A stretch of DNA of 64,000 nucleotides from CAWJPY01 sp963844865 (GCA_963844865.1 CAWJPY010000005.1:434001-498000); one strand, 5' to 3'. Shown: positions 26,379-35,797, counted from the first letter of the stretch. A program made the numbers and translations. The notes: a model not told the origin generated them from the sequence alone.

Positions 26379-28985
26379 GTGAAAATGACGCCCATGCTGC
26401 GCCAGTATCTGGAGCTGAAGGAGCAGGCCGGCACCGCCCTGCTCCTCTACCGCATGGGCGACTTCTACGAGCTGTTCTTCGACGATGCAGAGAAGGCGGC
26501 GCCGGTGCTGGGCATCGCGCTCACCAGCCGCCGCCACAACGACGCGGTGGAGGCGCCCATGTGCGGCGTCCCCCACCACGCCTTCTCCAGCTACTTGGGC
26601 AAGCTCCTGGAGGCCGGCTTCCGGGTCGCCGTGGCCGAGCAGGTGGAGGACCCGGCCACCGCCAAGGGCCTCGTGCGCCGCGAGATCGTCCGCACCCACA
26701 CGCCGGGCACGGTGTCGGCCGCTGATCTCCTGGACGGCAGCCAGCACTGCTTCCTGGCGGCGTTCGGCGCCGACGACGACGCCTCCTTCCTGGCCTGGCT
26801 GGAGCTCAGCACCGGCACCTTCGAGGGCATGGACTGCCCCGACCGGTCCGCGCTCACCGAGCAGCTCGCGCGCATCCGCCCCCGCGAGGTCCTCGTCGCC
26901 GAGGGCTGGGACTCGTGGCAGGAGCTGTGGCCGGCGGATCAGCCGCCGCCGGCGGTGACCCCGCTGACGCCGGAGAGCTTCTCCCCTTCGGCGGGAGAGG
27001 ACCGGCTGCGCCGGGTGCTCAAGGTCGGCTCCCTGCGGGGGTTCGGGCTGGAGTCCGGGGAGCGCCTGGTGGGCATGGCCGGGGCGCTCCTGGGCTACGC
27101 CGAGTCCACCCAGGGGTCGTCCCTCGCCCACCTTCGCAGCTTCGTGCGCCGCACGCCACACGACGCGGTCATCATCGACCGCGCGAGCCTGCGCAATCTG
27201 GAGGTGGAGCGGACCGCCGAGGGCCGGCGCGAGGGGTCCCTGGCCGCCGTCCTCGACCAGACATGCACTCGCATGGGGTCACGGCGGCTCACCGACTGGC
27301 TCGTGCGGCCGGCGGTGGACATGGAGACCATCACCGAGCGCCACCGCGCGGTGGCCGAGCTGGTCGATGACTCGGCGTTCCTGCGCGATCTGCGGGCGGC
27401 GTTGGCCGATCTTCCGGACCTCGAGCGCCTCGCGGGACGCGCCGGCATGGAGCAGGCGGCGCCGCGGGAGCTGCAGGCCCTGCGTGCCGGCCTCGACCTC
27501 CTGCCCGAGCTGGACCGCACCGCCGCGCGCGCCACGTCGCCCCTGCTCCGCGACCTGAGCTCGCGCCTGGATCCGCTCCAGGACGTGGCCGAACTCCTCC
27601 ACGAGCGGCTGGCGGCGGTTCCCGCGGCGCTGATCGGCGCCGGGGTCATCGCCGGGGGCTGGGACCCGGAGCTCGACGAGCAGCGGCAGCTCGCCCGCGG
27701 CGGCAAGGAGCTGCTGGCGGGCATCGAGCGGGCGGAGCGGGAACGGAGCGGGATCTCGTCGCTGAAGGTGAAGTACAACAAGGTCTTCGGCTACTTCATC
27801 GAGGTCAGCAGGGCGAACCTGGATCGGGTGCCGTCAAGCTATGAGCGACGCCAGACCCTGACCAACGCGGAGCGCTTCGTCACCCCCGAGCTCAAGGAGC
27901 TGGAGGGGCGCATCCTGGCCGCCGAGGAGCGGGCCGCCGCGCGCGAGCGGGAGCTCTTCGCCGAGCTGACGGGCGAGCTGGCGCGTCACGCCCAGCGCAT
28001 CGCGGCCACCGCCGCCACGGTGGCCGAGGTCGACGTCCTCGCCGCCTTCGCCGACCGGGCCCGGCGTTGCAACTACTGCCGTCCTCAGATGAGCGATGCC
28101 CCGGGTGTCACCATCCGGGAGGGGCGCCACCCGGTCCTGGAGCAGCTCCAGCGGCAGCCCCCCTTCATCGCCAACGACTGCGCCCTCGACCCGGAGAGCG
28201 CGCAGATCGTGCTCCTGACCGGACCCAACATGGGCGGCAAGTCCACCTACCTGCGCCAGGTGGCGCTCATCGCGGTCATGGCCCACGCCGGCTCCTTCGT
28301 CCCTGCAGCGGAGACCACCATCGGTCTGGTCGACCGCGTTTTCACCCGGGTGGGCGCCTCCGACATGCTGGCCCGCGGCGAGTCCACCTTCATGGTGGAG
28401 ATGACCGAGGCCGCCAACATCCTGCTCCATGCCACGCCTCGCTCGCTGGTGATCCTGGACGAGGTCGGCCGTGGCACCGCCACCTTCGACGGCCTGTCCC
28501 TGGCCTGGGCCATCGTCGAGCACCTCCACGACGAGGCCGACCACGCCGCCCTCGTGCTGTTCGCCACCCATTACCACGAGCTCACAGACCTCGCGCGCAC
28601 CCTGCCCCGCCTCGTGAACCGCTCCCTCGCGGTCAAGGAGTGGCGGGGGCAGATCCTGTTCCTGCATCGTGTCGTCGACGGGCCGGCGGACCGCTCCTAC
28701 GGGATCCACGTCGCCCGGCTGGCGGGCGTGCCGGACGACGTCTGCCGGCGCGCCGAGGAGATCCTGGGCCGGCTGGAGCGCCACGAGCTGGATCTCACCG
28801 GCGATCCCACCCTGCTGGTCCCGTCCCAGCGGGGGGCGGACCGGATCCTGCAGATGGAGCTGTTCCGGCCCGCCGCCGACCAGGTGGCCGAGCGGCTGCG
28901 CCAGGTGAAGGTGGACCGGTTGACGCCGCTGGAAGCCCTCAACGTGCTCGCCGAGCTGCAGAGAAAGGTCGATGGCGAGGGCTGA
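26379..28985 (+). CDS. mutS: DNA mismatch repair protein MutS
   Basis: A mismatch-recognition ATPase; at 868 residues it is close to the ~855 of E. coli. The mismatch-reading Phe-x-Glu is Phe29-Tyr30-Glu31 in RMGDFYELFF. The clamp and lever domains follow. The ATPase has Walker A GPNMGGKSTYLRQ, Walker B ILDEVGRGTATFDGLS and the HYHEL signature. GTG 26379 is used, with ATG 26385 as an alternative; no Shine-Dalgarno is seen and a -10 box sits 9 nt upstream, which suggests a leaderless mRNA. It overlaps the following GH3 gene by 14 nt. MutL is not nearby. Confidence 0.96.
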   Translation: MKMTPMLRQYLELKEQAGTALLLYRMGDFYELFFDDAEKAAPVLGIALTSRRHNDAVEAPMCGVPHHAFSSYLGKLLEAGFRVAVAEQVEDPATAKGLVRREIVRTHTPGTVSAADLLDGSQHCFLAAFGADDDASFLAWLELSTGTFEGMDCPDRSALTEQLARIRPREVLVAEGWDSWQELWPADQPPPAVTPLTPESFSPSAGEDRLRRVLKVGSLRGFGLESGERLVGMAGALLGYAESTQGSSLAHLRSFVRRTPHDAVIIDRASLRNLEVERTAEGRREGSLAAVLDQTCTRMGSRRLTDWLVRPAVDMETITERHRAVAELVDDSAFLRDLRAALADLPDLERLAGRAGMEQAAPRELQALRAGLDLLPELDRTAARATSPLLRDLSSRLDPLQDVAELLHERLAAVPAALIGAGVIAGGWDPELDEQRQLARGGKELLAGIERAERERSGISSLKVKYNKVFGYFIEVSRANLDRVPSSYERRQTLTNAERFVTPELKELEGRILAAEERAAARERELFAELTGELARHAQRIAATAATVAEVDVLAAFADRARRCNYCRPQMSDAPGVTIREGRHPVLEQLQRQPPFIANDCALDPESAQIVLLTGPNMGGKSTYLRQVALIAVMAHAGSFVPAAETTIGLVDRVFTRVGASDMLARGESTFMVEMTEAANILLHATPRSLVILDEVGRGTATFDGLSLAWAIVEHLHDEADHAALVLFATHYHELTDLARTLPRLVNRSLAVKEWRGQILFLHRVVDGPADRSYGIHVARLAGVPDDVCRRAEEILGRLERHELDLTGDPTLLVPSQRGADRILQMELFRPAADQVAERLRQVKVDRLTPLEALNVLAELQRKVDGEG

Positions 28986-30008
28986 GAGCCTGCCCCTCGT
29001 GGTGGGCCTGCCGGGGCCGGTGCTCACCGACGCCCATGCCGACACGCTGCGGCGCGTCCTGCCGGCGGGGGTGATCCTGTTCGCGCGGAACATCGTCTCC
29101 AGCGACCAGGTGCGGGAGCTGACGGACCGCCTCGCGGAGCTCGAGCCACGACCCTTCGTGGCGGTGGACCTCGAGGGGGCAGGGTGAACCGCCTGCGCAC
29201 GCTGTGGGGCGAGCTGCCATCGGCGCGAGCCGCCGCCCGGGGCGGCAGGAAGGCCGTGGGCGCCCTGGGTGAGTCCGTCGGGGCGGCCTGCCGCAGCCTC
29301 GGAATCCACCTGGACCTGGCGCCCGTCGTCGACCTCGAACGGCCCAACGGCGCGCTGGGCAGGGAGGAGCGCTGCTTCGGCGCCGATCCCGAGCGGGTCG
29401 CCACCCTCGCGAAGGTCTTCCACGCCGGTCTGGAGGCCTGGGGCGTGGGGGCCTGCCTGAAGCACTTCCCGGGGCTCGGAGCGGTGGCGATGGACACCCA
29501 CGTCGGGCTCCCCGCGCTGCCGCCCGAGGAGCCGCTCGACCCCCATCTCCAGGTCTTCCACGCCCTCACCGAGACCATCCCCGTGGTCATGATCGCGCAC
29601 GTCATCGCCCCCGGCTTGGGCGAGGAGGTGCGGCCGGCCTCCCTGTCCCGAGCGGTCATCGAGCGGGCGGTGTCCCTCCCCGGCCATCCGGTCGTGCTCA
29701 GCGACGACCTGGAGATGGGAGCGCTGGAGCGGTGGGGCGACCTGCCGGATCGCGTGGAGGCCGCCCTCCGGGCGCGCAACCACGGGGCGCTGGTCTGCCA
29801 CGCCTTCGAGCGCCTGCCGGAGCTCGTGGAGCACCTGGAGAAGATCGCCGAAAGTGAGCCCACCTTCGCGAGCCGCCTCGAAGAGATGGCCTCCAGGCTC
29901 GGGACCCTGCGCCGCGACCTCTGCCAGCACGCCGCGTCGGTCCCCGCCCCGGACGACGACACCGTGGCGGCGTTGTGGGAGACCGCGCGCCGCGCCGTCC
30001 GCGCCTGA
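28972..30008 (+). CDS. Glycoside hydrolase family 3, beta-N-acetylhexosaminidase-like, frameshifted
   Basis: NagZ-type GH3 fold for removing terminal GlcNAc in cell-wall recycling. The N-terminal part (LVVGLPGPVLTDAHADTLRR through PFVAVDLEG) and the main part (VNRLRTLWGELPSA, KHFPGLGAVAMDTH, nucleophile loop LSDDLEMGAL) are in different frames. Adding one G to the five-G run at 29175-29179 gives the expected EGGRVNRL junction, and the ~345-residue length matches the family. ATG 28972 overlaps the mutS end by 14 nt, so the genes are coupled. No signal peptide is seen, so it is cytoplasmic like NagZ. The break is most likely an assembly error. Confidence 0.78.
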
Positions 30009-30043
30009 CGCCGTCGCCGCCCATTCCCGATCAGGGCGACGTG

Positions 30044-30072
30044 TTGGCAATCTCGTCTCGGCCAGCCAGAAT
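30044..30072 (+). promoter_or_regulatory. Sigma-70-type promoter of queC
   Basis: TTGGCA (30044-30049) and CAGAAT (30067-30072) are exactly 17 bp apart. The predicted start is about 2 nt before the ATG at 30081, so the mRNA would be almost leaderless. Confidence 0.5.
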
Positions 30073-30080
30073 GTGAGGTC

Positions 30081-30767
30081 ATGGAAGACGTGCGACGCGC
30101 TGCGGTGCTGCTCTCCGGGGGGCTCGACTCGGCCACGGTCCTCGCCATCGCCCGCGAGGAAGGCTTCGCGTGCCACTGCCTCAGCGTGGACTACGGCCAG
30201 CACCACCGGGTCGAGCTGGCAGCGGCCAGTCGGGTGGCTCGCGTCCTCGGTGCCGAGTCGCACCGGGTGGTGGGGGTCGACCTGCGGGCTATCGGCGGCT
30301 CCGCCCTCACCGCCGACATCGCCGTCCCCAAGGACCGGGAGCCCGGCTCTGAGGGCGTGCCCATCACCTACGTCCCCGCTCGCAACACCATCCTTCTCGC
30401 CATCCTCCTCGGGCTCGCCGAGGTGGTGGGAGCGGCCGACCTCTTCGTGGGCGTGAACGCGGTGGACTACTCCGGCTACCCCGACTGCCGGCCGGCCTTC
30501 CTCGAGGCCTTCCAGGAGGTGGCCAGGCGGGGCACGGTGGCCGGCGCCGAGCGCGGCGTCGACTTCACCGTGCACGCCCCCCTGCTCCGGCTCGGCAAGG
30601 CCGCCATCATCCGCCGCGGCACCCAGCTCGGCATCGATTACAGCCTCACCGTCTCCTGCTACGATCCCGACCCCGCGGGCCTCGCCTGCGGTCGCTGCGA
30701 GTCCTGCACCCTGCGGCGGCGGGGCTTCGCCGAGGCTGGTGTGCCGGACCCGACGCGGTATCGCTGA
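30081..30767 (+). CDS. queC: 7-cyano-7-deazaguanine (preQ0) synthase QueC
   Basis: Makes preQ0 from 7-carboxy-7-deazaguanine, ammonia and ATP for queuosine in tRNA. The 228 residues fit. The PP-loop is VLLSGGLDSATVLA near the N-terminus. SVDYGQHHRVE, YVPARNTI and VNAVDYSGYPDCRPAF are family blocks. Four zinc-site cysteines close the protein (CYDPDP, CGRCESC). ATG 30081 has GAGG ahead. QueD, QueE and QueF are not in the window. A composite repeat island follows the stop. Confidence 0.95.
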   Translation: MEDVRRAAVLLSGGLDSATVLAIAREEGFACHCLSVDYGQHHRVELAAASRVARVLGAESHRVVGVDLRAIGGSALTADIAVPKDREPGSEGVPITYVPARNTILLAILLGLAEVVGAADLFVGVNAVDYSGYPDCRPAFLEAFQEVARRGTVAGAERGVDFTVHAPLLRLGKAAIIRRGTQLGIDYSLTVSCYDPDPAGLACGRCESCTLRRRGFAEAGVPDPTRYR

Positions 30768-30803
30768 GGGCTCGCAGTCGCCACGGCGGCGGTGGCGAAC
30801 AGT

Positions 30804-30885
30804 AACGCAGAGGCGCAGAGGCGCAGAGCCACCCACCCACCCCACTGAGAGACAGCGATCAGCGGCAGCGATCCGGGATCAGCGT
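30804..30885. repeat. 8-bp CGCAGAGG tract followed by degenerate 13-bp units, locus b
   Basis: TAACGCAGAGGCGCAGAGGC and GAGCCACCCACCCACCCC are followed by GATCAGCGGCAGCGATC-type units. The order (8-mer, CCACCC, 13-mer) is the same as at 21627-22015 and 52706-52850. Confidence 0.7.
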
Positions 30886-30960
30886 TCAGGTATCAGCAGG
30901 CTTCCGCTCGATCGGAACGGGTGGGCCGCGAGCGCCACGGAGAACAGCCCCTTCCTCGGG

Positions 30961-31041
30961 CGTGCCACTGGTGACACTTTCACGTAGTGGGGCAACCCGA
31001 TCGTCCGTGGTCTGCGGTGGTGAAAGTGTCAGCGGTGGCAA
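30961..31041. repeat. ~80-bp GACACTTT snapback element, copy 1
   Basis: GCCACTGGTGACACTTTCAC (30964-30983) pairs with GTGAAAGTGTCAGCGGTGGC (31020-31039) with two mismatches, leaving a 36-nt loop. Copy 2 is at 52900-52980 with the same arms but a different loop, and a single arm is at 47479-47505. It has no T-run and no coding capacity. Confidence 0.75.
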
Positions 31042-31121
31042 GCGCGGGGAAGACGTGGATCGATCGGCGCCTCGCCACCGGGGTCACCTCGACCTGGCCG
31101 CAGCGGGACGGTGATCGAGGC

Positions 31122-31156
31122 TTGACAAACTACCGAGGTAGTATTACCTTGGTAGT
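31122..31156 (+). promoter_or_regulatory. blaI promoter with tandem BlaI-type operators
   Basis: A perfect -35 TTGACA (31122-31127) is followed after 17 bp by TACCTT (31145-31150). Two abutting 14-bp dyads cover it: ACTACCGAGGTAGT (31129-31142, perfect) and ATTACCTTGGTAGT (31143-31156, one mismatch). The TACxxnnGGTAGT form is that of BlaI/MecI operators, so autorepression is expected. Confidence 0.8.
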
Positions 31157-31178
31157 CGACTCGAGATGAGGAGGCCCC

Positions 31179-31577
31179 ATGGGCAAGCACACGCTCGGAG
31201 ATTTGCAGCACGCCATCATGCAGGTGCTGTGGCACCGCGGTGAAGCGACCAGCGCCCAGGTGCACCAGGCGCTCCTGGAGGAGCGCGGCCTGGCACCCAC
31301 AACCATCGCCACCATGCTCCGTAAGATGGAGGACAAGGGCATCGTCGCCCACCGCAGCGAGGGCCCTCAGTACCTGTACCGCGCGACGGTGAGCGAGGCC
31401 GAGGTTCGGCGCTCCATGGTGAACGAGCTCGTGGAACGGGTGTTCGCCGGCGACCCCGCCGCCCTGGTCTCCCACCTGGTCTCCGACGGCCGCATCGACG
31501 ACGCCGAGCTCCAGCGGCTGCGCGGGCTCTTGGACGCAGCGGACGAGCACGGCCGTGACGACGAGGAGGACGTGTGA
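31179..31577 (+). CDS. BlaI/MecI/CopY-family transcriptional repressor
   Basis: A 132-residue winged-helix repressor. The N-terminal GDLQHAIMQVLWHRGEATSAQVHQALLEERGLAPTTIATMLRKMEDKG is the BlaI DNA-binding domain, and the C-terminal helices mediate dimerisation and contain the protease-sensitive linker. AGGAGG precedes ATG 31179. It is translationally coupled (TGATG) to the M56 peptidase gene at 31577, the usual BlaI-BlaR1 layout. Two operators overlap its own promoter. No beta-lactamase gene is adjacent, so the regulon may be an envelope-stress one. Confidence 0.92.
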   Translation: MGKHTLGDLQHAIMQVLWHRGEATSAQVHQALLEERGLAPTTIATMLRKMEDKGIVAHRSEGPQYLYRATVSEAEVRRSMVNELVERVFAGDPAALVSHLVSDGRIDDAELQRLRGLLDAADEHGRDDEEDV

Positions 31578-33544
31578 TGGACTGGTTGATCTCGAGCCCG
31601 TTGACCGTCGGAATGAGCTCCTGGATGCTGACCTACGCCCTCCACAGCACCCTGCTCCTGGGCGGCGCCTGGATGGCGAGCCGCGTCCTCGGCGACCGGC
31701 ATCTCGCCCTCCAGGAGCTGGTGTGGCGGGCGGCGCTGGTCGGTGCGCTCGTCACTGCCACGGTGCCGTTCCTGGTCGGTGGCAGACCCCTCGACGGCGC
31801 CGTACGAGCTTTCCACCACGCGACCCCCTCACCCGCCGCGGCGTCTCCGGCGATGGCTGCGCCGGCGCCCGACGTCCTCTCCTCCCCTGAGCGGACGGCC
31901 CCACGGGTGCATGCCGCCACCACCAGACCCGCCGGCCTCGACCTGTCGCCGGCCTCGGGCGTCGCGCTCACCCTCGCCTGGTTGCTCGGCGCCGGCATCG
32001 GCCTGGGCCGCCTGGTCCACGCCCGCAGCGACCTGCACCGTCTGCTGCGCGGCCGCCGGCCCCTGACCCTCCCGGGTCCGGTGGCCCGCCTCGCCCGGAC
32101 CATGGGCGTGAGCCGGGTCGCCCTGAGCGCGTCCGAGGCCATCGCCGTGCCCTTCGCCACCGGCCTGACGCGGCCCGAGATCTGCTGCCCCGAGCGCATG
32201 CTCAGGGAGCTGGAGCCGTCCCGGCGGGACGGGCTCCTGGCCCACGAGATGGCACACGTCGCGCGCCACGACCCGGCGTGGCGGCTCGCCTACCGCCTCG
32301 CCGAGGGTCTCCTCTTCTTCCAACCCCTGAACCGGCTGGGACGGCTCCGTCTGGAGGACCTGTCCGAGCTGGCCAGCGACGAGCTGGCCGTCCGCTGCAC
32401 CGGCAACCCCATCGGGCTGGCCCAGAGCCTCATCGACGTCGCCGCCTGGAGCGGGCACGCCCCGGCCCCACTGCCGGCGGCGGCCGCCGTGTCCCGCCGG
32501 TCGCGCGTGGCCCACCGGGTCGAGAAGCTGGTCGCAGGCATCCCCGAGGCGGCCCGCCCCCGGTGGGCGGCGCCCCTGCTGGCCGGGATCGTGGCGCTGT
32601 GCGCCCTGACCCTGCCGGCGGTGACACTCAGGGCCGCAGTGGCCGACGGCGCCGCCCTGGAAGCGTGGACCGTATCCGGCGACCTCACCCCGCCACCGCC
32701 CGCAGCCGCGCCACCGGTCGAGGCGCCGCCGCCGGTCGAGGCGCCGCCCACCAGGGCGGACGCGCCACCAGCTCCCGCCGCGCCCAGCCCCCCGGCAGAA
32801 TCGTTTGCGCCCGCAACGGTCGCGGCCACGGCACCCCCGGCTCCGCCCTCACCGCCGGCACCGCCCGCGGAGCAGGCTCCATCCCGCCAAACGATCGACG
32901 AGCGCATCGAGGCCATCCGGGAGCGCCTCGACCGGCACCTCGAGGAGCTGCAGGCTCGCCATCGCGAGCTCGGCAAGGGGATCGGACCGTCCGAGGAGCA
33001 GATCCGCGCGATCACGGAGCGGATCTCCGAGCTCGCCGAGGCGATGCGGCCCTCCGAGGAGGAGCTGCGCCGGCTGCGAGAGCAGGCGCAGGAGATCGCC
33101 AAGGTCGGCCTTCTGACCGAGGAACAGACCGCCGAGATCCGCGACCGGGTCCGCGACCTGGCCGAGAAGGTGCGCCCCTCCGAGGAGCAGATCCGGGAGC
33201 TGAACCTTCAGGTCCGGGAGCTCAGCAAGAGCCTCGAGCCATCCCAGGAGCAGCTCCGGCAGCTCCGGGAGCAGGCCCGGACCATGGCCGAGGAGCTGCG
33301 CCCGCAGCAGGAGGAGATCCGGCGCTTGGCGGAGCAGGCCGCAAAGCTGGCCCGGGAGTCCGCACCCAGCCGTGAGGAGATCGAGCGCATGACAGCCGCC
33401 GCCCGGGAGCAGGCGCGCCGGATCGAAGAACAGGCCCGACGGGAGGTCGAGGAGGACGAACGCGCCGCCGCCGCGGAACAGCACCGTGTGGAGCACGAGG
33501 GGTCGCAGGGGAGCCCGGCCCCCCCGGGCGACCCACAGCAGTAG
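31577..33544 (+). CDS. BlaR1-like M56 membrane peptidase with proline-rich linker and repeat coiled-coil
   Basis: A 655-residue sensor peptidase. The N-terminal third holds membrane helices (about 17-35, 48-65, 130-150) and the M56 zinc site LLAHEMAHVARHD (HExxH), followed by ELASDELAV with the third ligand. A further helix comes at about 335-355. Then a Pro/Ala-rich linker (about 370-435) leads to ~200 residues of charged coiled-coil built on repeats such as RPSEEELRRLREQA, RPSEEQIRELNLQ and EPSQEQLRQLREQ. The penicillin-binding sensor domain of true BlaR1 is absent. By analogy it would cleave BlaI on a signal, with the periplasmic coiled-coil as the likely sensor or partner surface. ATG 31577 overlaps the blaI stop. 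Confidence 0.85.
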   Translation: MDWLISSPLTVGMSSWMLTYALHSTLLLGGAWMASRVLGDRHLALQELVWRAALVGALVTATVPFLVGGRPLDGAVRAFHHATPSPAAASPAMAAPAPDVLSSPERTAPRVHAATTRPAGLDLSPASGVALTLAWLLGAGIGLGRLVHARSDLHRLLRGRRPLTLPGPVARLARTMGVSRVALSASEAIAVPFATGLTRPEICCPERMLRELEPSRRDGLLAHEMAHVARHDPAWRLAYRLAEGLLFFQPLNRLGRLRLEDLSELASDELAVRCTGNPIGLAQSLIDVAAWSGHAPAPLPAAAAVSRRSRVAHRVEKLVAGIPEAARPRWAAPLLAGIVALCALTLPAVTLRAAVADGAALEAWTVSGDLTPPPPAAAPPVEAPPPVEAPPTRADAPPAPAAPSPPAESFAPATVAATAPPAPPSPPAPPAEQAPSRQTIDERIEAIRERLDRHLEELQARHRELGKGIGPSEEQIRAITERISELAEAMRPSEEELRRLREQAQEIAKVGLLTEEQTAEIRDRVRDLAEKVRPSEEQIRELNLQVRELSKSLEPSQEQLRQLREQARTMAEELRPQQEEIRRLAEQAAKLARESAPSREEIERMTAAAREQARRIEEQARREVEEDERAAAAEQHRVEHEGSQGSPAPPGDPQQ

Positions 33545-33565
33545 GGTTGTCTCGCTTCGGGGACG

Positions 33566-35485
33566 TCACGCGAAGATCGCGAAGGCGATCCTCCCCGCCA
33601 CCGAGATGACCGTGGCGACGGTGATGGTCAGCGCGGCGATGCCGGCGGTCTCCTTCCACCCCAGCTCGCGCCCGAGCACGGCCACGGTGGCGATGCAGGG
33701 AACGTAGAAGACCACGAACAGGGTGAAGGTGAAGAGCTGGGCGGTGGTCAGCACCGCGTCCACGTGGGTCGTGCCCAGGGCCTGCACGAGCATGACCAGG
33801 GTGAGCTCCTTGCGCAGCACGCCGAACACCAGGGTCATGCCCACCGCCGCGGGCAGGCCCAGGACCCACACCGTCAGCGGTGACAGCAGCTCGTTGATCG
33901 CAGCGTCTCCGTGGGCCCACTCCAGCACCGCCAGCACCACCGAGGAGGCGATCAGGAGCGGCCACGCGATGGTGATGAACTCCCGCAGGGTCAGCCAGGT
34001 CTTGGCCAGGAGGGTCTTCAGGTGGGGCACGCTGAGCTCGGGGATCTCCAGGATGAGGCCCGGCGACGCGGCGTGGGTGCGGCGGGCGAAGATGGTGCCG
34101 AGGACCACCACCGCCAGGATGTTGAGGAGGTAGATCGCGAGGGCCCACAGCGGCCCCATGTAGGCCGCCACGAGCCCGAAGATGACCACCGTCCGCGCCG
34201 AGCACGGGATGAACGAGGCCAGGGTGGCCGTGATCCGGCGGTCGCGCCGGGACTCCAGGATGCGCGCCGACATGATGGCCGGCACCGAGCAGCCGTAGCC
34301 CAGGATCAGGGGCAGCACCGACTTGCCGTGGAGGCCCAGGCGGTGCATGAAGCTGTCCAGGATATAGGCCAGCCGCGGCAGGTAGCCCGTGTCCTCGAGG
34401 ACCGCCAGGCCGAGCAGGAAGGGCACCAGGTAGGGCAGGACGATGGCCACGCCCCCGGACAAGCCCATCACCAGGCCGCTCACCACGGTCTCCTGGAGGC
34501 TGCCCGCAGGGAGCTGGGAGGTGAGGACGGCGCCGAGCCGGGAGAAGACCTCCACCAAGGGCTGTTCGATGTGCTTGCCCACCCCGAACACCATCCAGAA
34601 GAGCGCCGCCAGGATCAGGGCCATCAGGGGGCCGCCCGTGACGGGATGCAGGAGCAGGCGATCCAGCTGCTCGCGCCAGCCCACCCGGGGCCGCCCGACA
34701 GTCACCACCGACTCCTCCAAAGCGTGCGCCACCGCGTGCCGTCCTCCCGACACCACCTGGTCCGAGCTCCATCCGTGCAGGCGCTCCAGGGCGCTGACGG
34801 CGTCGTCCACCGCCGGGCGGAGATGGGGGTACCAGCCGTAGATCCGGCCCTCGAAGTAGGGATCCCGCTCCAGCAGCTTGCCGGCGGCGAAGCGCAGGGG
34901 GATCCCCGGCTCCAGCCCCTCGCTCTCGAAGAGAGCGGCCACCGCGGCCACGGCGGTCTCCACCTCGCGGTCCAGGGGAAGCGGCGTCGGCGGCCCGCCC
35001 ACGTGGGCCTGCTGGAGGGCCTTGCGGAAGAGCTCCCGCAGGCCCCGTCCCCGGCGACCGATGGTGGGCACCACCGGCACGCCCAGGCGCTCCTCCAGTC
35101 CCTGGTGATCCACCGTGATGCCCCGGCGCTTGGCCTCGTCGATCATGTTGAGTGCCACCACCATGGGCCGCCGCAGCTCCACGAGCTGCAGGGTCAGCTC
35201 CAGGGAGCGCCCGAGACGGCTGGCGTCGATCACGTCGATGATGAGGTCGTAGTCCTCGTCCAGGAGGTAGGTCTCGGCCTCGCCCGCGGCGGCGTCGGTG
35301 GTGGTCAGGGAGTACACGCCGGGCAGGTCCACGACCTCCACCTCCCGGCCCAGGATGAGGGCGCGGCTGAGGGTGTAGGAGACGGACGAGCCGGGGAAGT
35401 TCGCCGTCGCCGACCGGTAGCCCGCGACCGCGTTGAAGATCGTGCTCTTGCCGGAGTTGGGCTGTCCGGCGAGCACGAACCTCAT
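33566..35485 (-). CDS. feoB: Ferrous iron transporter FeoB
   Basis: A GTPase-coupled Fe(II) permease of 639 residues, shorter than the ~770 of E. coli. The N-terminal G domain has G1 GQPNSGKST, G3 DLPGVYS and G4 NMIDEAK. The membrane domain contains the two Gate motifs, including LGYGCSVPAIMSARIL and SFIPCSARTVVIFGL with the conserved cysteines. It ends with FVVFYVPCIATVAVL. ATG 35485 overlaps the feoA stop (ATGA). FeoC is absent. No Fur or DtxR box was recognised upstream. Confidence 0.95.
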   Translation of the reverse strand: MRFVLAGQPNSGKSTIFNAVAGYRSATANFPGSSVSYTLSRALILGREVEVVDLPGVYSLTTTDAAAGEAETYLLDEDYDLIIDVIDASRLGRSLELTLQLVELRRPMVVALNMIDEAKRRGITVDHQGLEERLGVPVVPTIGRRGRGLRELFRKALQQAHVGGPPTPLPLDREVETAVAAVAALFESEGLEPGIPLRFAAGKLLERDPYFEGRIYGWYPHLRPAVDDAVSALERLHGWSSDQVVSGGRHAVAHALEESVVTVGRPRVGWREQLDRLLLHPVTGGPLMALILAALFWMVFGVGKHIEQPLVEVFSRLGAVLTSQLPAGSLQETVVSGLVMGLSGGVAIVLPYLVPFLLGLAVLEDTGYLPRLAYILDSFMHRLGLHGKSVLPLILGYGCSVPAIMSARILESRRDRRITATLASFIPCSARTVVIFGLVAAYMGPLWALAIYLLNILAVVVLGTIFARRTHAASPGLILEIPELSVPHLKTLLAKTWLTLREFITIAWPLLIASSVVLAVLEWAHGDAAINELLSPLTVWVLGLPAAVGMTLVFGVLRKELTLVMLVQALGTTHVDAVLTTAQLFTFTLFVVFYVPCIATVAVLGRELGWKETAGIAALTITVATVISVAGRIAFAIFA

Positions 35486-35766
35486 GGACTCTCCACGCCG
35501 GCCGCCTGCCCGGTCCGGTCCAGGCTGCGCACCTCGCCGTCGGAGTCCACCATCACCTTGCTCGCAATGCCCCGGCCCAAAGCCACCCGGCTGCCGTGCA
35601 CCTCGACCAGGACCGGACCGCGGAACGGAGCACGCTCCACCACCCGGAGCCAGTCGCCGATGTGGATGCCCAGGGTGTTGAGGTGTGCCCGCACCCCGTG
35701 ACCACCCTCGATGGAGATCACGCGCACCTCGTTGCGGAGTCCCACCGCATCCAACGCCATCAGCAC
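35482..35766 (-). CDS. feoA: FeoA family protein
   Basis: A small SH3-like protein that activates FeoB. The body NEVRVISIEGGHGVRAHLNTLGIHIGDWLRVVERAPFRGPVLVEVHGSRVALGRGIASKVMV is the standard FeoA fold. Starts are uncertain. The first ATG at 35796 overlaps a possible -10 box (TATGAT, 35792-35797), while GGGGAGG at 35777-35783 serves GTG 35766 or ATG 35760, which give family-like lengths. GTG 35766 is used here. It is coupled to feoB by a 4-nt overlap. Confidence 0.85.
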   Translation of the reverse strand: MLMALDAVGLRNEVRVISIEGGHGVRAHLNTLGIHIGDWLRVVERAPFRGPVLVEVHGSRVALGRGIASKVMVDSDGEVRSLDRTGQAAGVESP

Positions 35767-35791
35767 GGTCAGCTCGCCTCCCCGGAACGCG

Positions 35792-35797
35792 ATCATA
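35792..35797 (-). promoter_or_regulatory. Candidate -10 of feoAB
   Basis: TATGAT on the minus strand (5 of 6), with TTAGCG about 18 bp upstream as a weak -35. The predicted start near 35785 would leave a short leader containing the GGGGAGG Shine-Dalgarno. Confidence 0.35.

Noticed and set aside
31179..33544. A beta-lactam resistance operon
   Set aside because: The M56 peptidase lacks a penicillin-binding sensor domain and there is no beta-lactamase gene nearby.
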